A stretch of 64,000 bases of DNA from Tubiluchus corallicola. Its lineage: Eukaryota; Priapulida; Priapulimorpha; Priapulimorphida; Tubiluchidae. The notes beneath the pieces were generated by a model, which did not search any database, had not been told where the DNA came from, and worked only from the letters and a program-made list of their open reading frames with translations. Made by a program: the position numbers and the translations under genes. Positions 52,591 to 64,000 of this stretch are shown here, in pieces (the first letter of the stretch is position 1; every line of letters begins with the position of its first letter). The DNA is taken from the NCBI GenBank assembly GCA_030141605.1, contig JAQGDQ010000013.1, positions 62,001 to 126,000 on the forward strand, given 5' to 3'.

Positions 52591-52683
52591 GTGTCCTATT
52601 TGGGCAGCCCATGTACGACGCGTCCTACTTGGGCTAGCCCATGTACGCCAATTGTCCTACTTCGGCTAGTGGATTACTCCGCG
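52591..52683. repeat. Three-copy ~31-bp tandem repeat in a GC-rich island
   Basis: Copies begin at about 52592, 52622 and 52654 with gtcctatttgggcagccc, gtcctacttgggctagcccand gtcctacttcggctag. The first two continue catgtacg. The surrounding 52540-52740 is the most G+C-rich part of the spacer, with several CpGs and ccaattgg. It may be promoter-related for KANSL2, but there is no direct evidence. Confidence 0.6.
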
Positions 52684-52919
52684 CCCAATTGGAAGGTCGA
52701 CCGGCGCCCATCTTGCTTGACTGCTCGTCACTGTCACTGAGTCGTCAGTATCTCCATTCGCCAGTGCTCAAACCATTATGGGTGCAAAACAACAAAAACT
52801 TTTCGTATTTTAATTTAAGAAATTGGGAGAAAACCTTTTATTTATAAAACAATAAAATTTGTTGAAGAGCTTCCTCTAAAATTTGAAACCTTAAATTTTT
52901 GGAAATATTTTTTTGCAAT

Positions 52920-53031
52920 GCAGTTTGAAAGAGCAGAACTGCAGACGACACAAAGGCTTTCTGACGTCATTAGCGAGCATAGCAACTTTCTTAGCAACAG
53001 TTATGGGTTGAAGACAGAAAGCTGTGTTGGT
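52920..53031 (+). promoter_or_regulatory. Candidate promoter and 5' UTR exon (SKICH gene, possibly shared with KANSL2)
   Basis: A perfect palindromic CRE, tgacgtca (52962-52969), is followed by two RFX-like half sites in tandem (tagcaact and tagcaaca, about 52980-53000). A possible noncoding exon then ends at a donor, gtgttg|gtaaat, near 53031. It lies between two divergent genes. Transcription starts are inferred, not shown. Confidence 0.4.
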
Positions 53032-53399
53032 AAATTTTCTATAACTTTTACTAAATTTTCAGCATATAATATTTACAGAACGAACTTTCGTAAATTATGG
53101 TTTTGTATTTCAGGTTTTTTACAACTTGGGAGCGAGCTGTAAAAAGCGAGCGCTGATCTAGCTGTTGAGGAAACAGTGCAGGGTGACACCCTGCTGTCAC
53201 CAGAGGTGTAGCCTACCAGGTTACCAAGTCTTCTCTCTTTGGCAATCAAGACGGAATTGACTGGGGTTTTCCCGTGTTTTAATGTCATACGTGAATTTTA
53301 TAACCAACAAAGCTAAACGATTTAAAGCCTGGTAGGTTTCAAAATTATATGTTCATAGTAAATTGTCTTTGAGCATACTATTTTTTATTTTCATTATTG

Positions 53400-54165
53400 A
53401 CAATGATGACAATAGTAAATCTAGAATTTGTGGATGATACTAAACGTGCTTGGCTTGTTGACACAAACAGTTATTACAATTACAAAACTATATCATTTCA
53501 CGGGGTGATAAATGGCAAATGCATTTTAACACAGAAGATGGGAAGTGCAAAGTTATGCATGTAGGTAAAAAAAGCCTTATGCTTACACACTGGATATTAC
53601 TCACTTACTTGTAGTTACTGAAGAAGTTGACCTCGGTCCCATCGCAGACGAAAATTTAAATCTTTTATGTCTTACACTTTTACTTCCCGATCGATCTGGG
53701 TCAGTTCATTTTACCACTTTACCTTTCTTTTGTATGTTCTCACATTGGCTATGTCAGCCATGTTCGGAGTCTGCAATTTTTAAAAGATATAAGTAGCACT
53801 GAATATGTTCAAGAATGTTTTGTTAACATGGTTGAAGGTCTTCATGGTTTGTCCTATTAAAAGATTAATTTTAGTGCTAGCGTGATTGTTCAGTTGAAAT
53901 TTTTAAAATTATACTCACTGAAAAATTTAAAATCACTGAAATTGATACTTTTTTTCTCTTTTAATAATTTAGTGTTAACTAGGATTATAGTTTTAAACTT
54001 TTTAAAATATTTTTTTGATATCTACTGATTTATAGTTTTCCTAATTCCGAATGCCCATCCTGAAAAATATGTAAATGCTGTTAATATTGATTTATTTAAA
54101 AGAGAACTAGATAAATACTCTGTATCTATATATAAGGCAACTTTCTTTCCGAGCTTTTAGGGCTC
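53400..54165 (+). mobile_element. LINE 3' fragment (reverse transcriptase end)
   Basis: Plus-strand frames show FVDDTKRAW, the catalytic (Y/F)xDD block, then DKWQMHFNTEDGKCKVMHVG, the usual segment after it in CR1/Jockey-like elements. Near 54050-54150 comes NAVNIDLFKRELDKYS, the usual LINE C-terminus. Stops and frameshifts separate the parts. It is a truncated dead copy just upstream of the SKICH gene. Confidence 0.7.
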
Positions 54166-54342
54166 ATTGAAGTTTGAGTTTGCTTGCACTATGTAGTTGA
54201 ATAATCAGTTTTTTACTTGACTGACTATACTGGGTTTCGATGATCATTTTTCGCCATGCTCACCTTGGATGGTGAGTAACCCGTTTTGTTTGTGTTAACT
54301 ATTAACTTTTTAAATTTAAGAAATTATTTTGCTTTTTAGAAA

Positions 54343-57300
54343 ATGGCTCGAAGGAATAGCGACCACGATATGGAGCATGTTGATAGCTCCCAACTGGTCA
54401 GGTTTCATGGTGTACAGGATGCATACCAACCAAATGAAGATATATTTGTGGTTTATGAAATTGGTAATTGATATTGAGTTATGAAGGCTTCCTATGATTC
54501 ATAATAAGTTGTTCATATATCCATATTATATCTAATGAGTTTTAACCTAACAGAGGCACATTCACTAATAATTAAAATCAAAAGCAGTTACTAAATGATT
54601 TGAAAGTGATTTATAGTCACAGACTCCCACAGGTTTAAAGCATTCTTACTTGACAGTAATTTGCAAATATTATGAGCCTAAGCAAATATATTATTTGTGG
54701 GCAGTGATAAATGAAGTTATGCTAATAAGGGCTATAAACAATAATCTTATTTTATGCTTATGATCTCACATTTGTAAATTTATTTGTTAAATGGATTATT
54801 TCAGAGTTGACATTCATCTTTTGATTTTTTTTGTTTTAGATTTCTAAAGTCAAACTAGTTAATTAAGTGCATTATTCAATTTAATATATGCTTGTACAAG
54901 TTGTTGGAAATGAGATGGAATAAAATCAGCATTGCTGTACAACATGTAGTTAACTTTTTAATATTTAACAAAAACTATTTGTGTTTTAAAATCTTTGGTT
55001 TTACAGGTGGTTTGGTAACACCTAGCTCGAGGGATTGGGTTGGTTTATATTCTTGTGGATGGAAAAATCTTCATGATTATGTCGCCTTTTTGTGGGCACC
55101 GAAAGAACCACGTGATCCTTTTTGCCCTGCCCTGCGGAGTCTTCTGTTCCAGGCTAAAAAGCTCAAGGTAAATTATGACATTATCATTATTTTGGTTATG
55201 GGGTTAACTGTAATTATTAAGTTTTTTATCTCAGAACACTCAACCTGTCAACTTTTGCGCATTGAGACACTGATGATCGTGATGTTTTGAGACTCCCTTA
55301 AATCACGTTTTGTTTCACACAGCCGTCTTAAATTTTACATATTCTCAGTTCAATGTACATAATGAAAAAGAACTTTGTAATCTTTTTATATTGCAATAGA
55401 GGTGAGCTTGTTTAAAACAACTATATAACGAAAGCGCATATTCCCATCAGTGATTATAATGTGGTCAAAGTTTGGATTTTTGCGTCAGTCTCATAGCGCT
55501 TTCATATCATTAAAATACCAGGTTGGTTACAAATTATATGATACTGCAAGACGTTTGAAACATTAGATGTGACTATAGCTTCGGTGGTACAATAAAATGC
55601 TGATTACGTAATTACTAATAGGCTTATCATTTTTGTTGAGCCTTTGGCTATCTTAACGAATTTCATACAATAATGTACACTAGACAGAATTCGTGACATT
55701 CTCAGTTGCAGGGGTTGCAATTGCTAATGATTAAAGGACAAGCTGCAAGCTTATACAACAAAACAAACCATATGCTTAAAGTGCAATCAATTAAGTTTTT
55801 TTCTAAAAAAAATTTTGAAAAGGTCTTACAAGTTTAATTGTTATAAATTTAGTGGTCAACATAGTGAAGCTGCCTTAATTGTAACTCATATACATGATAT
55901 ACATATATTTTATTGACTAAATTTCTCAGCACCTTACTAAACTTTTAGCAGCTGTGTACCCAGAATTTAACTCTTTGACAGTTCTACAAATTGAGAGCAG
56001 ATTTTAGAACATGCCGACTTTCTGACTTTGTGATGTTGTCCATTTGATAAACTGCAAGGCTATTTTTTTGTTTGAGATAATTAACTACCGTAATTACAAC
56101 AAAAAATTCGCTGATAGGTTTATGATGACCCTTCTCAGAAATTTCAATTCCTCTATGTCAGTAAGCAGCGACTTGTTCTTGGTGTCAGCAAATCCTTTGT
56201 CATTCAGTGCCATGTCCCAAAGCTTGATATTTTGGACTGTCTGACTCGATCTGTTAGCCTGGATGGAATTGACAGCCTGACCATCGTTGAACCTAAAAAA
56301 GGCAAATCGAAAAAAGGTGATTATTTTAATTATTAATTGAAATGGGTTTTTAAGAACTGGCACTCATGTCGTGCAGAACATTTTGTATATAAAATAATTT
56401 ACAATAATTGTTTAGTTTTGTCCAATAATTGAAAGTAATCATAAATATATATTCTGGGCAAGTAAAAAGTTCTGCACATTTGGAGAGAAAAACTGGATTT
56501 ATGAGCAGGACATAGCAGAAAATGCCTGACTGTAGTTCACCCTTTGATAAAAGTTCCATATTAAACTGTAGTGGCATTCAGCATTAATGTTTACTAACAA
56601 AGGCCCCGCAAAAGATTCTGCTCATAATCAGTAATATACGAGGATTCTGCATAGTTGTTACAAACTGTTCCTTTAGTCATGGTAATACACAAACAGATGC
56701 AAATTACATCAAGAGCCAGCAAGGATTATAGACAGATAATGAATGACTTCATAACAGTGGATTTGCACTCTATAGTTTTCCAAGCAAAAGTTTGCAGAAA
56801 AAACCTGAAACTATCCATTTCTTTTAGGCTCTGGTAGCAGTGTTTATAACAGAGACCTACCTCTGTATACATTTCCATAGAACTTTGTCCAAGACCCCCA
56901 AAAAAACAAGCAAATATTTCTTCTACGTGGTGTACAGGAAAAATGTTTAAAAAAATGTGTGTGCCTCCTATGAAAGCTGAATATCGCACCAGTCCCTCTC
57001 AAATTAAATAAATTTTGCAAAACATACCGGCAAAAAGCGTTCATTTTTGGAAATTGTTGCCCTGCTCCCATTTTTCATTGTGGCCAGGATTCGAAAAATA
57101 AACCACATTTGAGGTGATACTAAATCGAGGCCTTTCATTTTATGTAAGGGTCACCGAGAGTGGGGCAGTCAAGCGGTAACCTTGGAAACCATATTATATA
57201 CATGCCACCAAAATTAACATATAGAGATCATCAAAATTAATACAGGGTTGACTGGAAAATACATCCGTACAAGCTGATCAATATTCCTTAATTTATTTTG

Positions 57301-60300
57301 GTGGGGCATTTGTAGAGCAAGTCAACATCGTTGTGTAATCCGGTTTCTCATCTTTTCAAATAGCCATAAATTTCTTTCTAACACCCCGCCAAGCGAGCCC
57401 CTACGTTTTTTATATATGATCTTTCTCTAGGAACGGCAGATGAAAATCTCCCAAAAATAGTCATTTTTTTATCCATTGCTGGAACTTCATGTAGAAAAAA
57501 CGTTAGCGGAAAGAGGAGAAACTAGGTTACATGGTGATGTGGATCCCTTTTACGTATGCTTTTACCGAGATAAATGGTTACGAATTAATTGGGGGCAGAA
57601 TATTTTTTCTGGACGACCCTGTACACATATTTTTTTGTGTTTTGAAGCTCTTATGAAAGCTGAAGTTCCTTTTTAGATGAAACATGTTGCTTTTGTGTTA
57701 ATTAATCACATGTTGACCAAAATGTTGCTGTAGTTTGTAGGAGATACAGTGTATTTTCCTGACTCCTAAACTGAAACAGTCAGGCATAAATGGTAATTCT
57801 CTGACCAAAGACATTCACCCTACAAATTATAAGATTCGTGCTAGTGTGTTTGAGTCTTTCCTACTTTTCATAAGAAATAGGTTTGCATGAAACATACTAC
57901 ATTCTAGAACAGTCTAGATTAGAGCCTATAACAACATTACATGGCATAATGGAACATAGCACAATCTAGTATGTTTAGTAAATTTGTGTCGTGAATAGAT
58001 TAGAAATTAGTTTTATTATATTAAACTAAAATTGTTTACTACCAGGTGTTTTTTAGAGTTAAACTTATGGTAAAGATGTGAGAATTTTATTTACAAGAGT
58101 ATCTCCATTTTTACAGCTCTTTTGGAAAAACAAGAATCAACAGATCGTGTCTCCAGCTTGGAACTACTTTTTGCTGAAGCTTCACCAGAAGATGTTGATC
58201 CAGGTAGCAGTAAAACTTCAAAAAAACCATATGCAGCTGTGGTAGCCACACCCCGTAAAAATACAAAACATTCTAAACCTAAAAACACAAAGTCAATCAA
58301 ACGGACTCGTGATTCTACTTCGTTGAAGGATGCAAGCTTTAAAAAAAGCAAAGTCGAGGGCAGCAGTTCAGAAGAGGATTCATGTCAATGGTTATTCGCT
58401 ATAGATCCTACAGCTTTCTCCTTCAGGTATAGATGATGTTTTAATATGGTAATAACTCATCACTCGTAAAGTAATGTGGCAAATCATGTAGGACAATCTT
58501 TTTGTTGAATTTTAGCAGAAGAATAAGATTCAAATTGAGATTTATTTTTCTCCTTTAAGTGTGACAGTATATAATGGGTGTAATAATAATTTTGACAATA
58601 TAGCAAACTAATAAATATTTGCTAGTGCTTAATGTTAAATGTACAGATTAATTATGTAAGAGTGATTAAGGTGTGGAGTAAGGATAGCAAATTACCACAC
58701 AGTCAACTAGGTCAGCCACCCTTATTTACAAACTTTATACTTTAATAAACTTTTTATTCCTGTAATTACAAGTGCAAATATTTACTTAGTGATGCTGTGA
58801 CCTTTGACCTTTTGTTATTGAAACTAAAACGTATTGCAGTTCTAATGTATGCAAAATACTTCTACTGCCAAGTATTGTAATATTTTGTATTCATTTTTGA
58901 AGCATGTTGTGCAGTCTTGGCCACTTAAATAGACTTAGTTTGGGATGGAAAAGTTTTGACCCAATTAACCGACTGAATCTATTAGCCGACAGATGTAGCA
59001 TTACTAATAACTTTTCAGCTTAGTATGCACTGTAAAGGATGCGAGTGCTTTTAATTGTTAAGTTTTTATGCTTGTCTCCACTTTTCAAAATTAACTCTGT
59101 GATATCTATTAGCTGCTCTATGATATATATGCTTGTAAAGTCGCTAAGAATACTGGCAGATTACTGCCTGTCCATTGGTTGCATAACAGTTACACTTAAC
59201 TGATTAAACGTTCTGTCGGCAGGAAGAGCTTCAAAAGGAAACCACTAGGCATGTGATTGTGTGTCTGTCATAACTGTCATATGCTTGTTGACAAAGAGGA
59301 TGTAGAAACAGTAATGAAAACTTGTTTATTGCTCTTCTTTTTTACAGTAAGTCAAAAGAAAATTTAGATGGCAACAAAAACAATTCAACGGCTGAGGTGA
59401 AGAAACAAGAAAACAAGGAAAAGGAGTTAAGTTTAGTCAGTCAGAAAGAAGACAGCAAAAGTAAAGCATTGATTCCAGCCAATCAGCAATATTCTCTTGT
59501 GCCATATGTACCAGTGCTAAATACCATTACACATCAAAGTAAACAAGTTATACAACCAACATTTGCCATTAGTCAGCATCAGGTATAAATTTGAATATCA
59601 ATTATTAAATCATAATTGCAGTCAATTACAATTTTACTAACTTCCATCTTTTCAGACATGTTGCATTATTTGTCAGAGACTAATATCAGCCAGCGAAAGT
59701 CAGGTTTGCTGCATTTGTAACTGAGAGGTTGAGCACTTCAATTCTTTCCTTTGTCTTCACATTGTAATCGATCTTCGGCATCTTTCTGTTCTTTATCTGC
59801 TTAATTTGTCAGTTTACAATTGTTCTATTTTGAAGTTAAGTGAAAGCTTATAGGAAGACAAGCTCAACTGCTTTAATAAAGCTTATGTCAAAGATCATTT
59901 AATGATTATAGAATGCAAAGCCAAAAAACACGAAATTAACTACAGCATATAGTTATCATAAGTACTGAATTTTGTGTAATGATTTGCTTTTTGCAGTGTG
60001 CCGGCAGAAACGGTTTGTCATATAATCGTTTATAAGAAATGGTCAAAGAATCAACAAATTAAAAATATGACAAATTAATTTCTCTTGCATTTTTCAAATG
60101 TTATTCCTTTTTAATATAATAGACTGTATGAATATTTTTTTAGAATACTCTTCATATGGAAGACAAACTTTTACAAAGTATGATGCAAGAAAACCTAAAA
60201 ACTGTTCTGAGTAGTATTGCTGCAGAAACTAACAAGTCCACTACGGCAAACACATGTAAAAAATGCACAGTTTTGAAGAGACATCTTCTGCAAGCCAGAC

Positions 60301-62763
60301 GGAAAATGAGACATACTCAGCAGCAAGCAGATACTGCACTAGATAATTTGAAATCTGTTGAAAGTAAACTTGCTTTTAAGGTATGGAAAATTTTTCTGAT
60401 ACTGTTAATATTTGTTATTTGTTTAGTACAGCCTTGTGGTAGGCCTAAATTATTAAAAGAAATAGAAGGTGCAACTCCAGATGGGGAGGATTTTGCTGAA
60501 TGGTTTCGGTGCATGTTGAAGCAATCTGGGCCTAATTAGGAAATGGATGGGTGGCTGCTTCTTGCTATTTATCTCACTGGGGTGTGTACATCTTAACTTG
60601 GCTAAGACACCTGTGCCAGTTTAATGTTTGATCTTAGAGGATCATCCTTATTTTGAAATGTGTTTCACTCCTTTTTTCGACCATGAACGTATTATCAGTT
60701 GGCCCTTTCATTGAGCGATGAATACCAGTTTACTGTCTGTTATGTTGCGTAAACAATGCAGATTCATTGAGACAATCACGAAAAAGCTGATAATGTAACA
60801 AGAAAGCCATTGTAGTTAAGCCCATGTAGAAGCCATATTCATCGTATTAGTTTGTTATACTCTGCCAGTGGCTGAGTTCTTGTGTAAAGTTCCTTTGTTG
60901 CTATAACTAAACAAGTATAGTGTACCTGATATATATTGTTGAAAGTTCAAAGCATAAAATCACAACTTGCAAAATAAACTGCTTTGCATTTTTGTTATAA
61001 TTTTGAGAATTTTGTGAAGACTTTTGACTAACAAAAATGAAATTGATGTATTGGAGAAATGACTATAGTATACAGGATGCTGCATTAGTGAACAGGTGGC
61101 AAGCTACATATTATAAGTTTAATACTCCATTCAGGATTCTCACACATATCTGCAGGCTACTGTGGTTTGAGTTTTTCAGATTTATTGGCATTATAAATCT
61201 TCTCTTATATTGGTTAGACTACTATTAGTCCTCGAATTCTTTCAGGATGTTATTATTGAAGAATTGAGCAATCAAGTTAAGAATCTATTGAAAGAAAATT
61301 GTGCTCTGAACGTTGCCAAAGACAAAATGACCACGAAATTGGAAGTTATACGCACAGAAAATGACCGCATGGCTGTTGAGAAATATAATCTGTGTACAGA
61401 GGTTGGTGTACAAATATAACTGTCATATTTAGCAGATTTCAAATATCTACTAAAAGTAAAATATGTTCTGTATGAAGAGTCATCACACCTGTACTTTATA
61501 CTTTGTATTTGCTTCGAAACCACTTCATAAGTGATTGTAATTTGTAAAGCACCTCAATTATGTTTGGACTGCAAAAATTTATCAGAAGAAAAATCTTGGT
61601 GATATACCTCAGTTGATTTGCAACATAATATTTCTGTATATTTTCATTAGGGGCATTGTAAAAACCTTTCATGTTCCATTGTGATAAAATATCTTCATTG
61701 TTGGCTGTTGTTGTTGGTATTACTAAATATTTCTTTTTCATTATGCCCTTCATACGCATTTTCATGATTATAAATTATCATGAAATTTTCTTCATATTGT
61801 TTTCTACTGTTATCGTGGATAACTCAGCGCAAACCCAACCGTGGAGGCACACCTTGGAAATTGGTCCTTTTTGCATGCCTTTATTGCCTATGAGAATTTC
61901 TGAACTAAGTCTGAAGAAAAAGAAATCTTGTGTGAAACATAAAATCCTCACTGTGTCAAATATGAGAATCAAAGGACCTACAGCAACGTTGATGATCTTC
62001 TGTTTTGTTATATTTTTTTAGATTCACAATTTATTCTTGTGTTTCCTTCTGTTTTTTATTCTTTACCATATCGTAAATGGTTTGTTGAATAGAAAGAGGA
62101 TCATATGTTTATTTGTGGACATTTAAACATTTTGCATTATGTTTCTTTGCCGTGCAACCAAACTTATGGTACTTATTCATACATGTATATGATATAATTG
62201 CTGAATTTATTTTATCCTGTTTCTCCCCCTGTCTACTCCCGAAGTTTACAAACCAGGACCACTAGCCATTTATGCTTTTAATGAGGACATACTGAAAAAG
62301 TTTTACAGGTGAATACGTCACGTCAAAGCTTGTTAGAGGTTAAGTTTAGTTAAATCAATGCCAAAGGTCATTGTAGGTCACAGTGGACACCAAGATAGAC
62401 TACCTGCACTTATTAAGGGCATTTATTATGTTGCTCTTGGTGCTGGTCATGACCTTGGTGTAGATTAAGTCCTTTAAACAAAAAGATTATGGTGTTTTTG
62501 GTACATTAGAATGTGCACAAAGAGTTTCGATCTTTTTACGAATACTAACCGGCAAGCCATCATATTCATCAAACTATATGAAATGGACTGCAAAGAAAGC
62601 AGAACACATTATTAATTAGTACATTAATTACTTAACAAATTTTGATTTTTTTCAGTTAGAAAATCTAAAATCGGAACTTTACAAGTTAAACCATAAGAAA
62701 CAACTGATTGCTGTTCTTCTTGAAGCTAACCGTGGAGAGCTGGAAACACTGAAGAAAAAACAG
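54343..62763 (+). CDS. SKICH-domain protein, TAX1BP1/CALCOCO family (3' end outside window)
   Basis: Nine exons in phase: 54343-54463, 55007-55167, 56118-56316, 58117-58426, 59348-59582, 59656-59703, 60144-60380, 61246-61401 and 62656-62763, giving 525 residues before the window ends. Residues about 19-135 form a SKICH domain: VRFHGVQDAYQPNEDIFVVY, PSSRDWVGLYSCGWKNLHDY, FLWAPKEP, then FQFLYVSKQRLVLGVS. SKICH plus a downstream coiled coil defines the autophagy receptors TAX1BP1, NDP52 and CALCOCO1. After SKICH comes a long basic, Ser/Lys-rich linker with NLS-like clusters (KPKNTKSIKRTR) and an acidic patch before a QWLFAID segment. That segment does not match the standard LC3-interacting spacing. 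Exon 6 adds a Cys cluster (CCIIC), and exons 7-9 are coiled coil. Ubiquitin-binding zinc fingers, if present, would lie past 64000. Head-to-head with KANSL2. Confidence 0.88.
60381..60539 (+). other. Possible alternative terminal exon or retained intron of the SKICH gene
   Basis: After exon 7 (ends 60380) the frame stays open through gtatgg to a stop at 60537-60539. A 51-nt intron (60381-60431, acceptor tttagtacag) could be removed without changing frame. The segment after it is protein-like and hydrophilic (PKLLKEIEGATPDGEDFAEW...). Either event would give a short isoform ending in the coiled coil. The region may equally be intronic or repeat-derived. Confidence 0.3.
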
Positions 62764-64000
62764 GTATGCGGTTTGTTCTTAATCAACAGAAGCTTTGGCA
62801 TATGTTATGAAGATCAAGAGTTTTAGACAAATATCAGTTTTGCTGCATGAGAACAAGCAGACGGTACTGACTGTTTAGCCTCAACCACCCGTTACTTATA
62901 TGAATTTGAAAGTTTCTTGCTATATGACTGCAGTTTTATTATGTAACAGATAATTAAAAACCTGAGGAGAGATTACAAAAGTAGGGAGTGGTATAATGGT
63001 GAATTTTGCCTAACAGGTAGCATAACTATTTTAAGAGATTGCATGTAGATTATTCCTTACATATTTTTTATACTGTTTAATTTTTACCAAAGGAAAATCA
63101 AGCATTTTTATCTCCTGCTAATTGAGCGGATTGTGACAGGGTCAGATTGTAGCTGTTATTAAAAATAGTCTTGTAAGATGTATTGTTGAGCTGGCAGAGA
63201 ACTCAGTGGTGTCTTTGCCACAGTAACATTTATGCACAGCCTCCCTCATGGATAGAAATCACCAGAGGTAGCATAGCAGACGAAAGACCACCCAGAAGCA
63301 GTTTTTCCTGAGCACTGAGAAGTCATCTGATCTGGCTTATCACTGCTTAACTTTTGTGTCCATATAATGTACACAACAATACTACTCAATTCAGCGGTGA
63401 GCTAAAAGGGACAGTGCAGCCTGCCACGGGAGACACTTTTCAGAGAACATTTTGATGAAGTGGTCTAAAAAAGTTGATTCTATCGGAACTGTAAAATGGC
63501 AAAACACCTGACATTTTATCTTCTCTGAAAATACGAATTACAGCGCTATCTGTTGAGAGTTGCAAAAATGATATTTAGTTAATGTATTTGTAATGTTTAT
63601 ATAGTATTTCTTTGTTTTTTTAAATTTCTGTGCAGTACATGTCTTGTTGTCTTGAGTTAATGAAGTGCATTTGTAATCACACTCTTTCCTGCCTGCCTTA
63701 GCATTTGGAAAAGCCTCTGAATAGCTTTGAAGCATGCAGAAAAAATCTCCAGAACCATTTTTTTCAGCGGGGTTTTATCATTTGATCAATTTATTTTGAA
63801 CAGGAATGCAAATTATGCAATTAAAAGCACTAAATTTACAAATCTAAAATTGCGAGTATTTTGCTATGTTGTATTTTTCATCAGGAGGGGGGCCAAACTC
63901 ATTGCTGTCCCGGGTGCTGCAAGCTCTAGCTACACCACTGATTCATTCAGATATATTCTCTTCTTCTTTTGAACTGTAATATTGTATAATTCTTACATTG
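62764..64000 (+). other. Intron of the SKICH gene, running off the window
   Basis: No further exon recognised. At 63880-63940 a GC-richer stretch (gtcccgggtgctgcaagctc) has the look of a dispersed-repeat end and is not assigned. Confidence 0.4.

Overview
This is a window of animal nuclear DNA. It is AT-rich, its genes are split by GT-AG introns, and its proteins are clear orthologues of human ones. The sequence does not identify the species. An L1/Tx1-type LINE, LINE 3' fragments, a mariner remnant and a phosphonate-degrading enzyme point to an aquatic invertebrate (sponge, cnidarian, lophotrochozoan or similar) rather than a vertebrate or insect. I rebuilt each gene by joining open exons at splice sites with matching phases and comparing the product with families I know. 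No searches were run.

Layout. (1) 744-4161 (+): 3' end of a gene with a Trp-rich acidic tail, probably ArfGAP1. (2) 7395-8237 (-): phosphonoacetaldehyde hydrolase with an uninterrupted reading frame. (3) 10779-19764 (-): complete ARMC1 in eight coding exons, 282 residues. Its introns hold a long inverted repeat, a mariner remnant, and an internally deleted L1/Tx1-like element with an intact 15-bp target-site duplication. (4) 21390-21527: a promoter-like block between ARMC1 and MTFR1. (5) 24780-40935 (+): complete MTFR1 (mitochondrial fission regulator) in ten coding exons. Its 10.7-kb first coding intron hosts two antisense DXD glycosyltransferase genes (26126-29132 and 31629-33065) and a ~500-bp CT microsatellite. 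(6) 42015-50892 (-): complete KANSL2, a subunit of the NSL histone acetyltransferase complex, in nine coding exons, tail-to-tail with MTFR1. (7) 50893-54339: a spacer with two LINE tails, a GC-rich tandem repeat and a CRE/RFX-like promoter block. (8) 54343 to beyond 62763 (+): 5' part of a SKICH-domain autophagy-receptor-like gene (TAX1BP1/CALCOCO family), head-to-head with KANSL2.

The strongest biological signal is the ARMC1-MTFR1 pair. Both are mitochondrial-dynamics proteins. They lie head-to-head here, as they do in human 8q13, so the arrangement looks like very old microsynteny, possibly kept by shared regulation. Here the pair has also taken in two nested glycosyltransferase genes. The phosphonatase is the other notable gene, since it lets an animal cell recover phosphate from phosphonoacetaldehyde.
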